NCBI GenBank assembly: GCA_944326175.1
Contig: CALVCY010000071.1
Span: forward strand, 1-52,668
Direction of reading: 5' to 3'
Origin: an uncultured Erysipelotrichaceae bacterium
GTDB lineage: Bacteria > Bacillota_I > Bacilli_A > Erysipelotrichales > Erysipelotrichaceae
DNA length: 52,668 bases
Part shown: piece by piece, positions 16,971 to 24,598 of the stretch
Position numbering within the stretch: position 1 is the first letter of the stretch
Layout: each line of letters begins with the position of its first letter
Notes under the pieces: model-generated
The model's database searches: none
What the model saw: the letters and a program-made list of their open reading frames with translations, nothing else
Told to the model about the DNA's origin: nothing
Made by a program: the position numbers and the translations under genes

Positions 16971-17411
16971 ATGTCATTATTCGATGATAAAGCCATTGCC
17001 CGTGATATCATCATGGACAATTATCAAAATCCCCATAATAAAAAAACATTGGATAAGGAAAATACCCAAAGCAAGCATATGGCATCCGATTCGTGCATCG
17101 ATGATATTACCGTCTATATGCATTTTGATGGTGACACCATTGATGATGTAACGTTTGATGGTGTGGGTTGTACCATTTCTACCGCTTCCACATCCATTTT
17201 GACAGATTTAATCAAAGGTAAAACCAAAGACCAAGCGAAAACCATCATCCATAATTATATGGATATGATGGATGAAAAACCCTTTGATGCTGATCTTTTA
17301 CAGGAAGCGGTGATCTTTAAAGATATCAGTAAAAGTGCCAATCGGATCCATTGTGCCACCATCGGCTGGCGTGGTGCAGCCGCATTGTTAGGAGAAAAGA
17401 TCGATGAGTAA
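16971..17411 (+). CDS. sufU: SufU sulfurtransferase
   Basis: A 146-residue SufU protein, zinc-dependent sulfur acceptor for SufS. The three expected cysteines are visible in SDSCIDDI (Cys-x-Asp retained), [10 protein letters not shown] and RIHCATIGW. The start follows AAGGAGGA. Its last codons overlap sufB by eight bases. Confidence 0.93.
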   Translation: MSLFDDKAIARDIIMDNYQNPHNKKTLDKENTQSKHMASDSCIDDITVYMHFDGDTIDDVTFDGVGCTISTASTSILTDLIKGKTKDQAKTIIHNYMDMMDEKPFDADLLQEAVIFKDISKSANRIHCATIGWRGAAALLGEKIDE

Positions 17412-18810
17412 CAATCAGCATGTCTATGATGGTGCAGACCATTATAAATATGGTTTCAGTGATGGGGATATTTCCGTATTCAATACAGGGATCGGATTGA
17501 ATGATGAAGTGGTCAAAACCATCTCATCCCTTAAACATGAACCCCAATGGATGTTGGATTATCGATTGAAATCCCTGCATCATTTTATGGCTCGACCATT
17601 ACCATCCTTTGGTCCAAAACTCGATGGTATCGATTTTGATGGATTTACGTATTTCAATCGTGCTGCCGATAAAGAAAGCGCCAATTGGGACGATGTTCCT
17701 GAAAAGATCAAAAATACCTTCGATACATTGGGCATCCCTCAAGCCGAACGCGATTTTCTAGCGGGTGTGACCACCCAATACGATTCGGAAGCTGTCTATC
17801 ACAATATGTTGGATGAAGTAAAAGAAAAAGGCGTGATTTTTCTGGATACCGATTCCGCATTGAAGCAATATCCTGAATTGTTCCAAAAATACTTTGGCAC
17901 CTTAGTTCCTTATACCGATAACAAGTTCGCTGCACTCAATGGTGCAGTGTGGAGCGGTGGTTCCTTCATTTATGTGCCCAAAGGGGTGACATTGGAAAAA
18001 CCATTGCAAAGTTATTTCCGCATCAATTCCGCCAATATGGGTCAATTCGAACGTACCCTGATCATCGTGGATGACGATGCCCATGTCCATTATGTGGAAG
18101 GGTGCACCGCACCGATCTATTCCAAGGAAAGTCTGCATGCGGCCGTGGTGGAAATATTTGTGGGCAAGCATGCCAGTTGCCGTTATTCCACCATCCAAAA
18201 CTGGAGCGATAATATCGTCAATTTGGTGACCAAACGGGCCAGTGTGGATGCATATGGTTCCATGGAATGGATCGATGGCAATATCGGCAGTGCCATCAAT
18301 ATGAAATATCCAGCCTGTATCTTAAAAGGCGAACATGCCAATGGATACTGTGTATCCATTGCCGTGGCCAGCCGCAAGCAGAAGCAGGATGCCGGTGCCA
18401 AGATGATCCATCTGGCACCGTATACCACATCCACGATCATCTCAAAATCTGTGGCCCGATTGGGTGGTGAGACCAATTACAGAGGCTATGTCAGCCATGG
18501 TCCAAAGGCGGATCATGCCAGAAGTAAAGTGGAGTGTGATACGTTGATCTTGGATGATCTATCCAGAAGTGATACCATCCCGACCAATGTTTCGACCAAT
18601 CAAACCAGTACGATCGAACATGAAGCCACCGTATCCAAGATCAGTGAAGATCAGATCTATTATTTGATGAGCCGTGGTTTGACCAGAGATCAAGCCACAC
18701 AGATGATCATCATGGGATTCATTGAACCATTCACTAAGGAATTGCCAATGGAATATGCCGTGGAACTCAACCAGTTGCTGAAACTGGATATGAGTGGATC
18801 GGTGGGATGA
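17404..18810 (+). CDS. sufB: SufB, Fe-S scaffold
   Basis: A 468-residue SufB, full length for the family, the subunit on which the Fe-S cluster is assembled with SufC and SufD. It shows conserved segments such as [50 protein letters not shown] and [11 protein letters not shown]. It is last in the operon and is followed by a clear terminator. Confidence 0.95.
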   Translation: MSNNQHVYDGADHYKYGFSDGDISVFNTGIGLNDEVVKTISSLKHEPQWMLDYRLKSLHHFMARPLPSFGPKLDGIDFDGFTYFNRAADKESANWDDVPEKIKNTFDTLGIPQAERDFLAGVTTQYDSEAVYHNMLDEVKEKGVIFLDTDSALKQYPELFQKYFGTLVPYTDNKFAALNGAVWSGGSFIYVPKGVTLEKPLQSYFRINSANMGQFERTLIIVDDDAHVHYVEGCTAPIYSKESLHAAVVEIFVGKHASCRYSTIQNWSDNIVNLVTKRASVDAYGSMEWIDGNIGSAINMKYPACILKGEHANGYCVSIAVASRKQKQDAGAKMIHLAPYTTSTIISKSVARLGGETNYRGYVSHGPKADHARSKVECDTLILDDLSRSDTIPTNVSTNQTSTIEHEATVSKISEDQIYYLMSRGLTRDQATQMIIMGFIEPFTKELPMEYAVELNQLLKLDMSGSVG

Positions 18811-18826
18811 TAAGATCAAATCAAAG

Positions 18827-18848
18827 CGCAGCATGATGCTGCGTTTTT
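18827..18848 (+). terminator. SUF operon terminator
   Basis: CGCAGCA/TGCTGCG palindrome with a T run. It lies tail to tail against the minus-strand permease gene ending at 18847. Confidence 0.8.
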
Positions 18849-20184
18849 ACTTTGAATGATTTGAAAACAACGTATGGATCGGTTGCGCATGAAGCTTGAA
18901 CACCATGCGAATCGTAATGAAAATCACGATGACCACAATAATAAGTACAGATATACCCGTAATCTTGACGATGTCTATTGTGGCAATGGTAAAGGAAATT
19001 GAGTCACGATTATGGAAAAGATATTGCAGGAGCAAGGGTGATTCAAAGCACCAATGTGTTGAAATACTGATGCATAACGCAGGAACCAATAACACCATAA
19101 ATTCTAACAGCAGTTGCTTTAAGAGTTGTTTATCGCTACAACCTAAACTTTTCAGCAAGACCATTTCAAATGTACGTTGTTTGATCGTGATATTGAGATA
19201 TAAATAGAAGATCACGGTGCTGACGGCAAATAGGATCAGACAGGCGACCCGGATCAGTCGAAAATTGGATTGTAAAGATAATGTGAGTGCTTTGGCCTGT
19301 ACGATGGTCGAATCATAATGATAACCAGTTTGGGAATTAAGATGTTGGGATTGGTTTAACTGAGCACATGCGATATGGATCTTATTTTGCAATTGTTGCA
19401 ATGCAACAATGTCGTTTGCATAAAAGAGAGGATGGTCGATACAGACGACCAATGGTTCCGCCATCCGTGTTTCAATCATGTCATAAAACTGAAAATAGGT
19501 GTTGGCGTACGATTTGATCCAGTCGTTATCGACATATATGGAATCGGTTTGTGCATCGCTTAATGCAATTACGATTAACGATGGATTGACCAAACTAGAA
19601 GACATTGCATGAGTTAAGCCTTCTTCCATGGTCAAACCATCGTATTGTAGAGTAAATGTATCACCGATTTGGATCGGCCGTTGTGTTTCGTCTTCGTTTT
19701 GGATGTACCAGTCTTTTGGAACGATGGCTTGATCATCCTTTAAACTGGATAAATCCATTGCTCCGTCAACCAATGAGATCTCATCAAAAGATGAAAAACC
19801 ATACGTCACAATAGGATGGTCTTGATTTTCAACAGTATTTGGTGAAACCAATGTTGAAGAGTACGTATTGATACGAAATGCGATATCACTGGTTTTGACC
19901 AATGGATCCGATGCGATTTGATCAATGGTTTCAACCACGGTCGTAAACTCTTTCCATGAATAAACACTGGATTGATAATCATTTTGATACGAAAGCAATG
20001 GTCCGTCCATTTCGATCCAATATTCTTGAGATTCGATATAAGCACTTTGATATGCATCGATCGCATTGGCCATCCACAGATAAGTATGAATCATCTGATG
20101 CATGCAGATAAACAGTATCAACAGCACGATCGATTGCTTGCCATGACGAACAACGTATCGGATGGCATGGCTAATGGTGTTCAT
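18847..20184 (-). CDS. FtsX/MacB-type ABC permease subunit
   Basis: A 445-residue permease. One N-terminal membrane helix (about 16-38), an extracytoplasmic domain of about 260 residues and three C-terminal helices (about 315-340, 367-390, 408-435) give the four-helix FtsX/MacB layout. Such transporters use ATP to work on peptides or lipoproteins at the outer face rather than to import solutes. The start at 20184 overlaps the ATPase gene by 14 bases, with AAGGA upstream; an ATG six codons earlier is possible. It forms one transporter with the ATPase and the second permease at 20833. Confidence 0.82.
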   Translation of the reverse strand: MNTISHAIRYVVRHGKQSIVLLILFICMHQMIHTYLWMANAIDAYQSAYIESQEYWIEMDGPLLSYQNDYQSSVYSWKEFTTVVETIDQIASDPLVKTSDIAFRINTYSSTLVSPNTVENQDHPIVTYGFSSFDEISLVDGAMDLSSLKDDQAIVPKDWYIQNEDETQRPIQIGDTFTLQYDGLTMEEGLTHAMSSSLVNPSLIVIALSDAQTDSIYVDNDWIKSYANTYFQFYDMIETRMAEPLVVCIDHPLFYANDIVALQQLQNKIHIACAQLNQSQHLNSQTGYHYDSTIVQAKALTLSLQSNFRLIRVACLILFAVSTVIFYLYLNITIKQRTFEMVLLKSLGCSDKQLLKQLLLEFMVLLVPALCISISTHWCFESPLLLQYLFHNRDSISFTIATIDIVKITGISVLIIVVIVIFITIRMVFKLHAQPIHTLFSNHSK

Positions 20185-20842
20185 ATATTTTGAATCCTTC
20201 ATTGGCTTTATCCAGTCGAAGTTCGATATCGCCACGCTGGATGATGGTTGGATCATGGCTGACCATAATGACGCATTTATGTTGTTGATGGGCCAATCGT
20301 TCAAAGATACGGATGATTTTTTGGCTGTTCTCAAAATCCAGGTTTCCGGTTGGCTCATCCGCTAGAAGGATGCGTGGATTGCGTGCGATAGCCCGGGCAA
20401 TCGCGATGCGTTGCTGCTCACCACCGCTGCAACGGGTCACGCGTTGTTTGGCCACAGTTGGATCGATATCGACGGATTTTAAAAGATCCAGGATTTGATC
20501 GGTTGTTGCGTTCTTCGCGCTGATATCAAAAACGACCTGGATGTTTTCAATGCCGTTAAGATAGGGGATCAGGTTGTAGTTTTGAAAGACGAACCCCATG
20601 ATGCGACGGCGATAAGCGGTCGATATCGATGCAATATCTTTGCCGTTATAGCAAATCTTGCCGCTTTGTGGTTGCTCGAAGCCGGCCAGTAAGGAAAGCA
20701 AGGTCGTTTTGCCAGATCCACTTTCACCGGAGATGATATAGAAGCGTCCAGGAATGAAGGAATACGAAATGGATGAAAAGATGGTTCGGATGGTTGAACC
20801 ATCGTTATAACTGAAGCTAACGTTTTCAATGGTTAATTCCAT
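20171..20842 (-). CDS. MacB/LolD-type ABC ATPase
   Basis: A 223-residue ATP-binding subunit of the LolD/MacB class. Walker A is GESGSGKTTLL (about 37-47), the signature is CSGGEQQRIAIARA, Walker B is ILLADEPTGNLD, and the switch His is in VSHDP. It lies between the two permease genes and overlaps both (10 and 14 bases), the arrangement of a single heteromeric exporter. Confidence 0.92.
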   Translation of the reverse strand: MELTIENVSFSYNDGSTIRTIFSSISYSFIPGRFYIISGESGSGKTTLLSLLAGFEQPQSGKICYNGKDIASISTAYRRRIMGFVFQNYNLIPYLNGIENIQVVFDISAKNATTDQILDLLKSVDIDPTVAKQRVTRCSGGEQQRIAIARAIARNPRILLADEPTGNLDFENSQKIIRIFERLAHQQHKCVIMVSHDPTIIQRGDIELRLDKANEGFKIYEHH

Positions 20843-22431
20843 GATTTACTCCTTTCATTCATTTCGGACGAACCGATCATATGCCGTTGAATCACAAAGA
20901 TAAAACCTGTGCATAAAATAAATGTTGCTCCAAAGAACAGAGCGATCGTTGTCAAGTTCGGGGTGAAATCAGCTTGGGTGATGGTGATTAGATCATTTAA
21001 GTCAATAAAGTGACCGATACCAGTACGCAAAATGGTTGGCAATACTAAGGGATCGATTCGGTAAAACTGATCGATAATCCACTGGCAAATCAATGGAGAA
21101 AAGATTATGGCAGGTATCAATACGATAATGATGATGCTCATCCATAATATCGTTTTCTGTCGAATCAGCTTATGCTTGGTTTGACCAAGAGATCGATAGA
21201 TCGTTACAGTGTGACGATCATTGATGGCATCACTGTAGATCAATAAAATCAAAATCAAAGTACCCAATATTTCAAAGATGATGGTCAAAATCAGAAAAAT
21301 GGTTTGACCATTTTCATATTGTGAGATCAATGGCTCAATATAGTCATTGGTTGAATCGACGAAATAAACATAATCAGTTGGGTCCAGCGAATTGATCTGA
21401 TCCAAATGTTGTTGGATGATTGGAATTCCTTCATTCATCGATTGGATGCTGTCCCATTCAAGAATTGGATGCGTCAGTGTAAACAAATTGCCATGAACAA
21501 ATTGATCTGCTGGCTGACCAAAGTGATATATATTGAGCAGGGATGGATCCTCCATCAAAGGCTGCATCACTTGCATCGCCACTTGATCTGACACAATGAT
21601 GGCATTTTGTGGCAATGCACTGCTGGCATACATGGTGCCATTGTTTTGATCCACATATCCAAGATAATCCTGTGCAGGTGTATATTTACCGATAACGGTC
21701 AATTCTAGTGTAGTTAACGTTGTTTCGTTTTGAATCACGGATAATGGAATGGTTTGACCAATTTCAATGGGCTCAATGATTTGAGTATCCGTATGATATT
21801 GATTGATTCTTTCTGGAATAAGACATACTAAAGTTCCGTTGTCGATTTCCTGTTGCGTTAACGAACGACCTTGTGAAATGCGCATATCGGTATAAGCGAG
21901 CATCTGAAAGGATTCATTGGTTATACCATAAAGTGGTAGGGTAAGTTGATCACTTCCGATCGGACATGTATTGCTCACGTGACAGGGATCATTCAAACCA
22001 ACAAACGTGGTCGTATCATGAATTAGGTTTTCGATTTCTTCCTGCGTATAGCGTTCGCTGAAGTTTCTTACGCAATTGAGTAAACCGTCAGCATCAATTT
22101 GACAGGGAATGATGTAGTGTGAATTGTATACCTTCTCGTAACTAATAGAAGTTAAACCATGAATGGATTCAATATCATTGAGTGTTGTCTCGATGGATGA
22201 AACCAAGGATTGATAATCTGTCAGGGAGGCACTGTGTCCATTGGTGTAAAATGCGTTTCCATAAATGACAGAGATGGCCGGCATCTTGATGTTGAGGGTA
22301 TTTAATTGGTCGGTTTGGAAAAAATACAACAAAAGTGATGATTGTTGCGCAAAAAAAACAATGAAAATCAGGACAATCATCAATAGTGTTGTAAATGGAT
22401 GACGAATGAAGCGTTTAAGGATAAAAAGCAT
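20833..22431 (-). CDS. FtsX-type ABC permease subunit with large outer domain
   Basis: A 532-residue permease with the same layout as the one at 18847: one N-terminal helix (about 12-34), about 340 extracytoplasmic residues and three C-terminal helices (about 375-400, 422-448, 490-515). The outer domain contains Cys residues in NCVRNF and DPCHVSNTCPIG that could form disulfides. It is first gene of the transporter operon. No Shine-Dalgarno is seen before the ATG. Confidence 0.82.
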   Translation of the reverse strand: MLFILKRFIRHPFTTLLMIVLIFIVFFAQQSSLLLYFFQTDQLNTLNIKMPAISVIYGNAFYTNGHSASLTDYQSLVSSIETTLNDIESIHGLTSISYEKVYNSHYIIPCQIDADGLLNCVRNFSERYTQEEIENLIHDTTTFVGLNDPCHVSNTCPIGSDQLTLPLYGITNESFQMLAYTDMRISQGRSLTQQEIDNGTLVCLIPERINQYHTDTQIIEPIEIGQTIPLSVIQNETTLTTLELTVIGKYTPAQDYLGYVDQNNGTMYASSALPQNAIIVSDQVAMQVMQPLMEDPSLLNIYHFGQPADQFVHGNLFTLTHPILEWDSIQSMNEGIPIIQQHLDQINSLDPTDYVYFVDSTNDYIEPLISQYENGQTIFLILTIIFEILGTLILILLIYSDAINDRHTVTIYRSLGQTKHKLIRQKTILWMSIIIIVLIPAIIFSPLICQWIIDQFYRIDPLVLPTILRTGIGHFIDLNDLITITQADFTPNLTTIALFFGATFILCTGFIFVIQRHMIGSSEMNERSKSWN

Positions 22432-22484
22432 AAAAAAGTGAATTTAAGAGAGAAATAGAGAAGTATTGTGAATATATATAAATA

Positions 22485-22516
22485 AAAAGAATGGAATCAC
22501 AAGATTCCATTCTTTT
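22485..22516 (-). terminator. Terminator of the secreted-protein gene
   Basis: Perfect 14-bp arms (22485-22498 and 22503-22516) with an ACAA loop and a T/A-rich tail on the minus strand. It separates the 22521 gene from the transporter operon, which therefore needs its own promoter in the AT-rich 22432-22484 stretch. Confidence 0.88.
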
Positions 22517-22520
22517 CGGA

Positions 22521-22907
22521 TTACAGAATGAAAGATCCTGTTCCAGAGGTGGCTCCACCACAGTAAATGGTGACTTCTAAGCGAACCCTGTCACCTTCTG
22601 GAAACACCCAATAATCAGGAGTTATGTTGAACTGAGTGTTTTTTCCGACGTGGATGCTAATATTGTATGCAGCTCCACCATTTCTTTCATATTGGCCTGT
22701 AACAGGAAAACTGTAATTAGCGTTGCCACATTTAACGCTAACTGAAGTGTTAACTTGAATTATGGCACCTCTACGCATAACAGTAGTACTGAATCGTTCT
22801 ACTGTATCAGCCGTGTTGTTGATGCTCGCTTCATAAGCTTGTCCTTTAGATGGAAAAAGAAGAACGAGCAAAGTTGCTAGAAGTAAACTGATTTTGTTTT
22901 TCATCAC
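22521..22907 (-). CDS. Small secreted two-cysteine protein, unknown
   Basis: A 128-residue precursor. A signal peptide (KNKISLLLATLLVLLFPSKGQA) with a predicted cut after Ala25 leaves a mature part of about 103 residues rich in alternating polar and beta-forming residues, Gly, Asn and Thr, with cysteines in VKCGNANY and IYCGGAT that could form one disulfide. No catalytic motif or known family is recognised. A strong RBS (AAAGGAGG) and a near-consensus promoter overlapped by a cre box precede it. Beside an FtsX-type ABC system it could be a bacteriocin-like peptide, an adhesin or a binding protein. Confidence 0.7.
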   Translation of the reverse strand: MMKNKISLLLATLLVLLFPSKGQAYEASINNTADTVERFSTTVMRRGAIIQVNTSVSVKCGNANYSFPVTGQYERNGGAAYNISIHVGKNTQFNITPDYWVFPEGDRVRLEVTIYCGGATSGTGSFIL

Positions 22908-22926
22908 TTCATTCCTCCTTTATAAT

Positions 22927-22940
22927 CGTAAGCGCTTACA
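22927..22940. promoter_or_regulatory. Catabolite-responsive element (cre)
   Basis: CGTAAGCGCTTACA on the plus strand (TGTAAGCGCTTACG on the minus) matches the CcpA operator, with the central AAGCGCTT fully symmetric. It covers the predicted transcription start (about 22939) of the secreted-protein gene, a position where CcpA represses. Confidence 0.75.
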
Positions 22941-22945
22941 TCATT

Positions 22946-22973
22946 ATTTTAGGTTATTGCCATGATTTGTCAA
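22946..22973 (-). promoter_or_regulatory. Promoter of the secreted-protein gene
   Basis: Minus strand: consensus TTGACA (22973-22968), a 16-base spacer and TAAAAT (22951-22946), with the cre box just downstream. Confidence 0.72.
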
Positions 22974-23161
22974 GAGCAATAGGTGGAATTAGGTAGAATT
23001 GCATCGCATAGCGTACATTGTATTACACTGGATAAGTGGAATGGGAAAGCAGACGCAGACTGCTAATTCATTTGAGCGATTAAATGTGTCAATGTTTTAT
23101 TATGATGAATACGAATTTAAAATCCTATATTTATGCGACTATAGAATGTAGAAATTTAGGG
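22974..23161. other. AT-rich intergenic, nothing recognised
   Basis: Between the secreted-protein promoter and the stop of the anchored protein. No reading frame, terminator or RNA could be supported here. Confidence 0.5.
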
Positions 23162-23866
23162 TTATAGATCAATATCTGCATAATTGCCACTCTCAAAGTC
23201 TGTTTCACTTAAAGAAATGTTATAAATGATTCGTTTTACAAACCCTTCAGTATCGTTATATGTGCGATAAAAATTCGTCATTGACCCATTTTCAATATTA
23301 AAAGAGTCACACGGTTGATTACTATTTTCATATAAAGAACCGTCAATTATTAAATTTAAATTAGATTCTTCAGAGATAGAAGCACTAATATTCCCGTCAA
23401 ATTTAAGTAGAGAATTATTTGTGACGTATGATTCGTAGATAACAACATTTAAAATTCTACTCAATTTAATCCATGAAGTACTGATATTTCCTTGAACGTA
23501 GATATCAATCACTAAGAATGACTGGTCGTAAACATCGTTGGAGAATTGCATCGAAAACCTAAAGGTTTGTTGTGATGGATCAACAATGCCATAAAGCTGA
23601 TCCATCTGGGCTTCGTTATAAAAATTATTGGCAAATATATAAGGGAGTGGTTGGAACCGACTCGTTGATTTTTTGGGAGTCAAATCTAATTGTTTTTGAA
23701 TAAATACAGAAGTCTGATTTGATGAGTCCTTACAATCCGAAACGGTCGTGTTACTAATTGTTGGAGTGTTAGGCGGGAAATAGTTGGTAATTGTCATAAT
23801 AATCAGAGAGGTTCCGATTAGAGCAACAATGATGATGCCGATCAACAGTTTTTGAATCCGGTTCAT
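23162..23866 (-). CDS. Membrane-anchored extracellular protein, unknown
   Basis: A 234-residue protein with a short basic head and one N-terminal membrane segment (about 7-29), then about 200 extracellular residues rich in Asn, Ser and Ile. Two Cys lie in SDCKDSS and QPCDSFN. No family is recognised. AAAGGTG precedes the ATG. The gene and the 250-bp gap after it are visibly more AT-rich than the flanking core genes and no copy of the TGGT-N-ACCA repeat was seen in them, suggesting later acquisition. It is divergent from alkD. Confidence 0.65.
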   Translation of the reverse strand: MNRIQKLLIGIIIVALIGTSLIIMTITNYFPPNTPTISNTTVSDCKDSSNQTSVFIQKQLDLTPKKSTSRFQPLPYIFANNFYNEAQMDQLYGIVDPSQQTFRFSMQFSNDVYDQSFLVIDIYVQGNISTSWIKLSRILNVVIYESYVTNNSLLKFDGNISASISEESNLNLIIDGSLYENSNQPCDSFNIENGSMTNFYRTYNDTEGFVKRIIYNISLSETDFESGNYADIDL

Positions 23867-23905
23867 TGAAAATCACACCTTTCCAAAATCATAAAGTTGA
23901 GCATG

Positions 23906-23911
23906 TATAAT
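23906..23911 (+). promoter_or_regulatory. -10 of the alkD operon, leaderless
   Basis: Consensus TATAAT ends six bases before the ATG at 23918, placing the transcription start on the start codon. No Shine-Dalgarno. Confidence 0.6.
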
Positions 23912-23917
23912 GGTGTT

Positions 23918-24598
23918 ATGAATGCATTGCAACAGTTAATGAAGAATGAATATATGCAACAGGTGGATGTTGACTATGCAAAATTCCATCAGAAAATCGC
24001 GATGACACACTATCCGATCAATGGGGTACGGATACCGAAGCTTAGAGCATTGGCCAAAAAATATGGGGATGATTTGACCATCCTGGATGATTATGATTTT
24101 ACCACGTATGAAGATGTGATGCTCTTTGGGTTGATCCTGTTCTGTAAAAAGCGTGAAAAAAGTTTATGGTATCACCATTATGATATTTTGAACGATCATA
24201 TCGATTCATGGGTGTATACCGATAGTATCTATAAAGGATATAAATGGTTTGAACCATGTTATTTCCAAGATCATCAAAATGATTTGAAAGGGAACGCACC
24301 CTTTCGGGTGCGTTCCTATCTCAATATCGCATTGGTGGCATCCAAATATATCGATCTTGATCTGTATTCGATATTAACGGAAGTCAAGTGTGATGATTAT
24401 TATGTCCAAATGATGGTGGCATGGTGTTTGCAGATCATGATGGTACAGGATAAGGTCAAGACCATTGCTTATATGAAAGATCATCCCTTTTCATCGACCA
24501 TTGTCAAAATGACGATTTCTAAATGCCGAGACAGTTATGGTTTGACCAAGGACGATAAAACCTATATCAAACAGGAGTTGAGTCATGTATCGCAATGA
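23918..24598 (+). CDS. AlkD-like DNA alkylation repair protein
   Basis: A 226-residue HEAT-like-repeat protein of the DNA alkylation repair family (AlkC/AlkD), which remove bulky N3/N7-alkylated bases. It carries the family segments IRVPKLRALAKKYG-like (GVRIPKLRALAKKYG), CYFQDHQNDLKGNAPF, and C-terminal SKCRDSYGL. The start at 23918 fits the -10 box; the in-frame TTG seven codons upstream would include the promoter. An 11-bp hairpin lies inside the gene at 24291-24316. It overlaps priA by 14 bases. Confidence 0.85.
   Translation: MNALQQLMKNEYMQQVDVDYAKFHQKIAMTHYPINGVRIPKLRALAKKYGDDLTILDDYDFTTYEDVMLFGLILFCKKREKSLWYHHYDILNDHIDSWVYTDSIYKGYKWFEPCYFQDHQNDLKGNAPFRVRSYLNIALVASKYIDLDLYSILTEVKCDDYYVQMMVAWCLQIMMVQDKVKTIAYMKDHPFSSTIVKMTISKCRDSYGLTKDDKTYIKQELSHVSQ
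24291..24316. repeat. 11-bp perfect hairpin inside alkD-like gene
   Basis: GGAACGCACCC (24291-24301), loop TTTC, GGGTGCGTTCC (24306-24316). It is GC-rich against an AT-rich surrounding. Confidence 0.9.

Noticed and set aside
22521..22907. Lactococcin 972 family bacteriocin
   Set aside because: The neighbourhood fits, but the mature sequence shows none of the Trp/Tyr/His-rich features I know for that family, and it has two cysteines.
18847..23866. Prophage or integrative element
   Set aside because: No integrase, transposase, phage genes or flanking direct repeats; most of the transporter carries the same iterated palindrome as the core genome.
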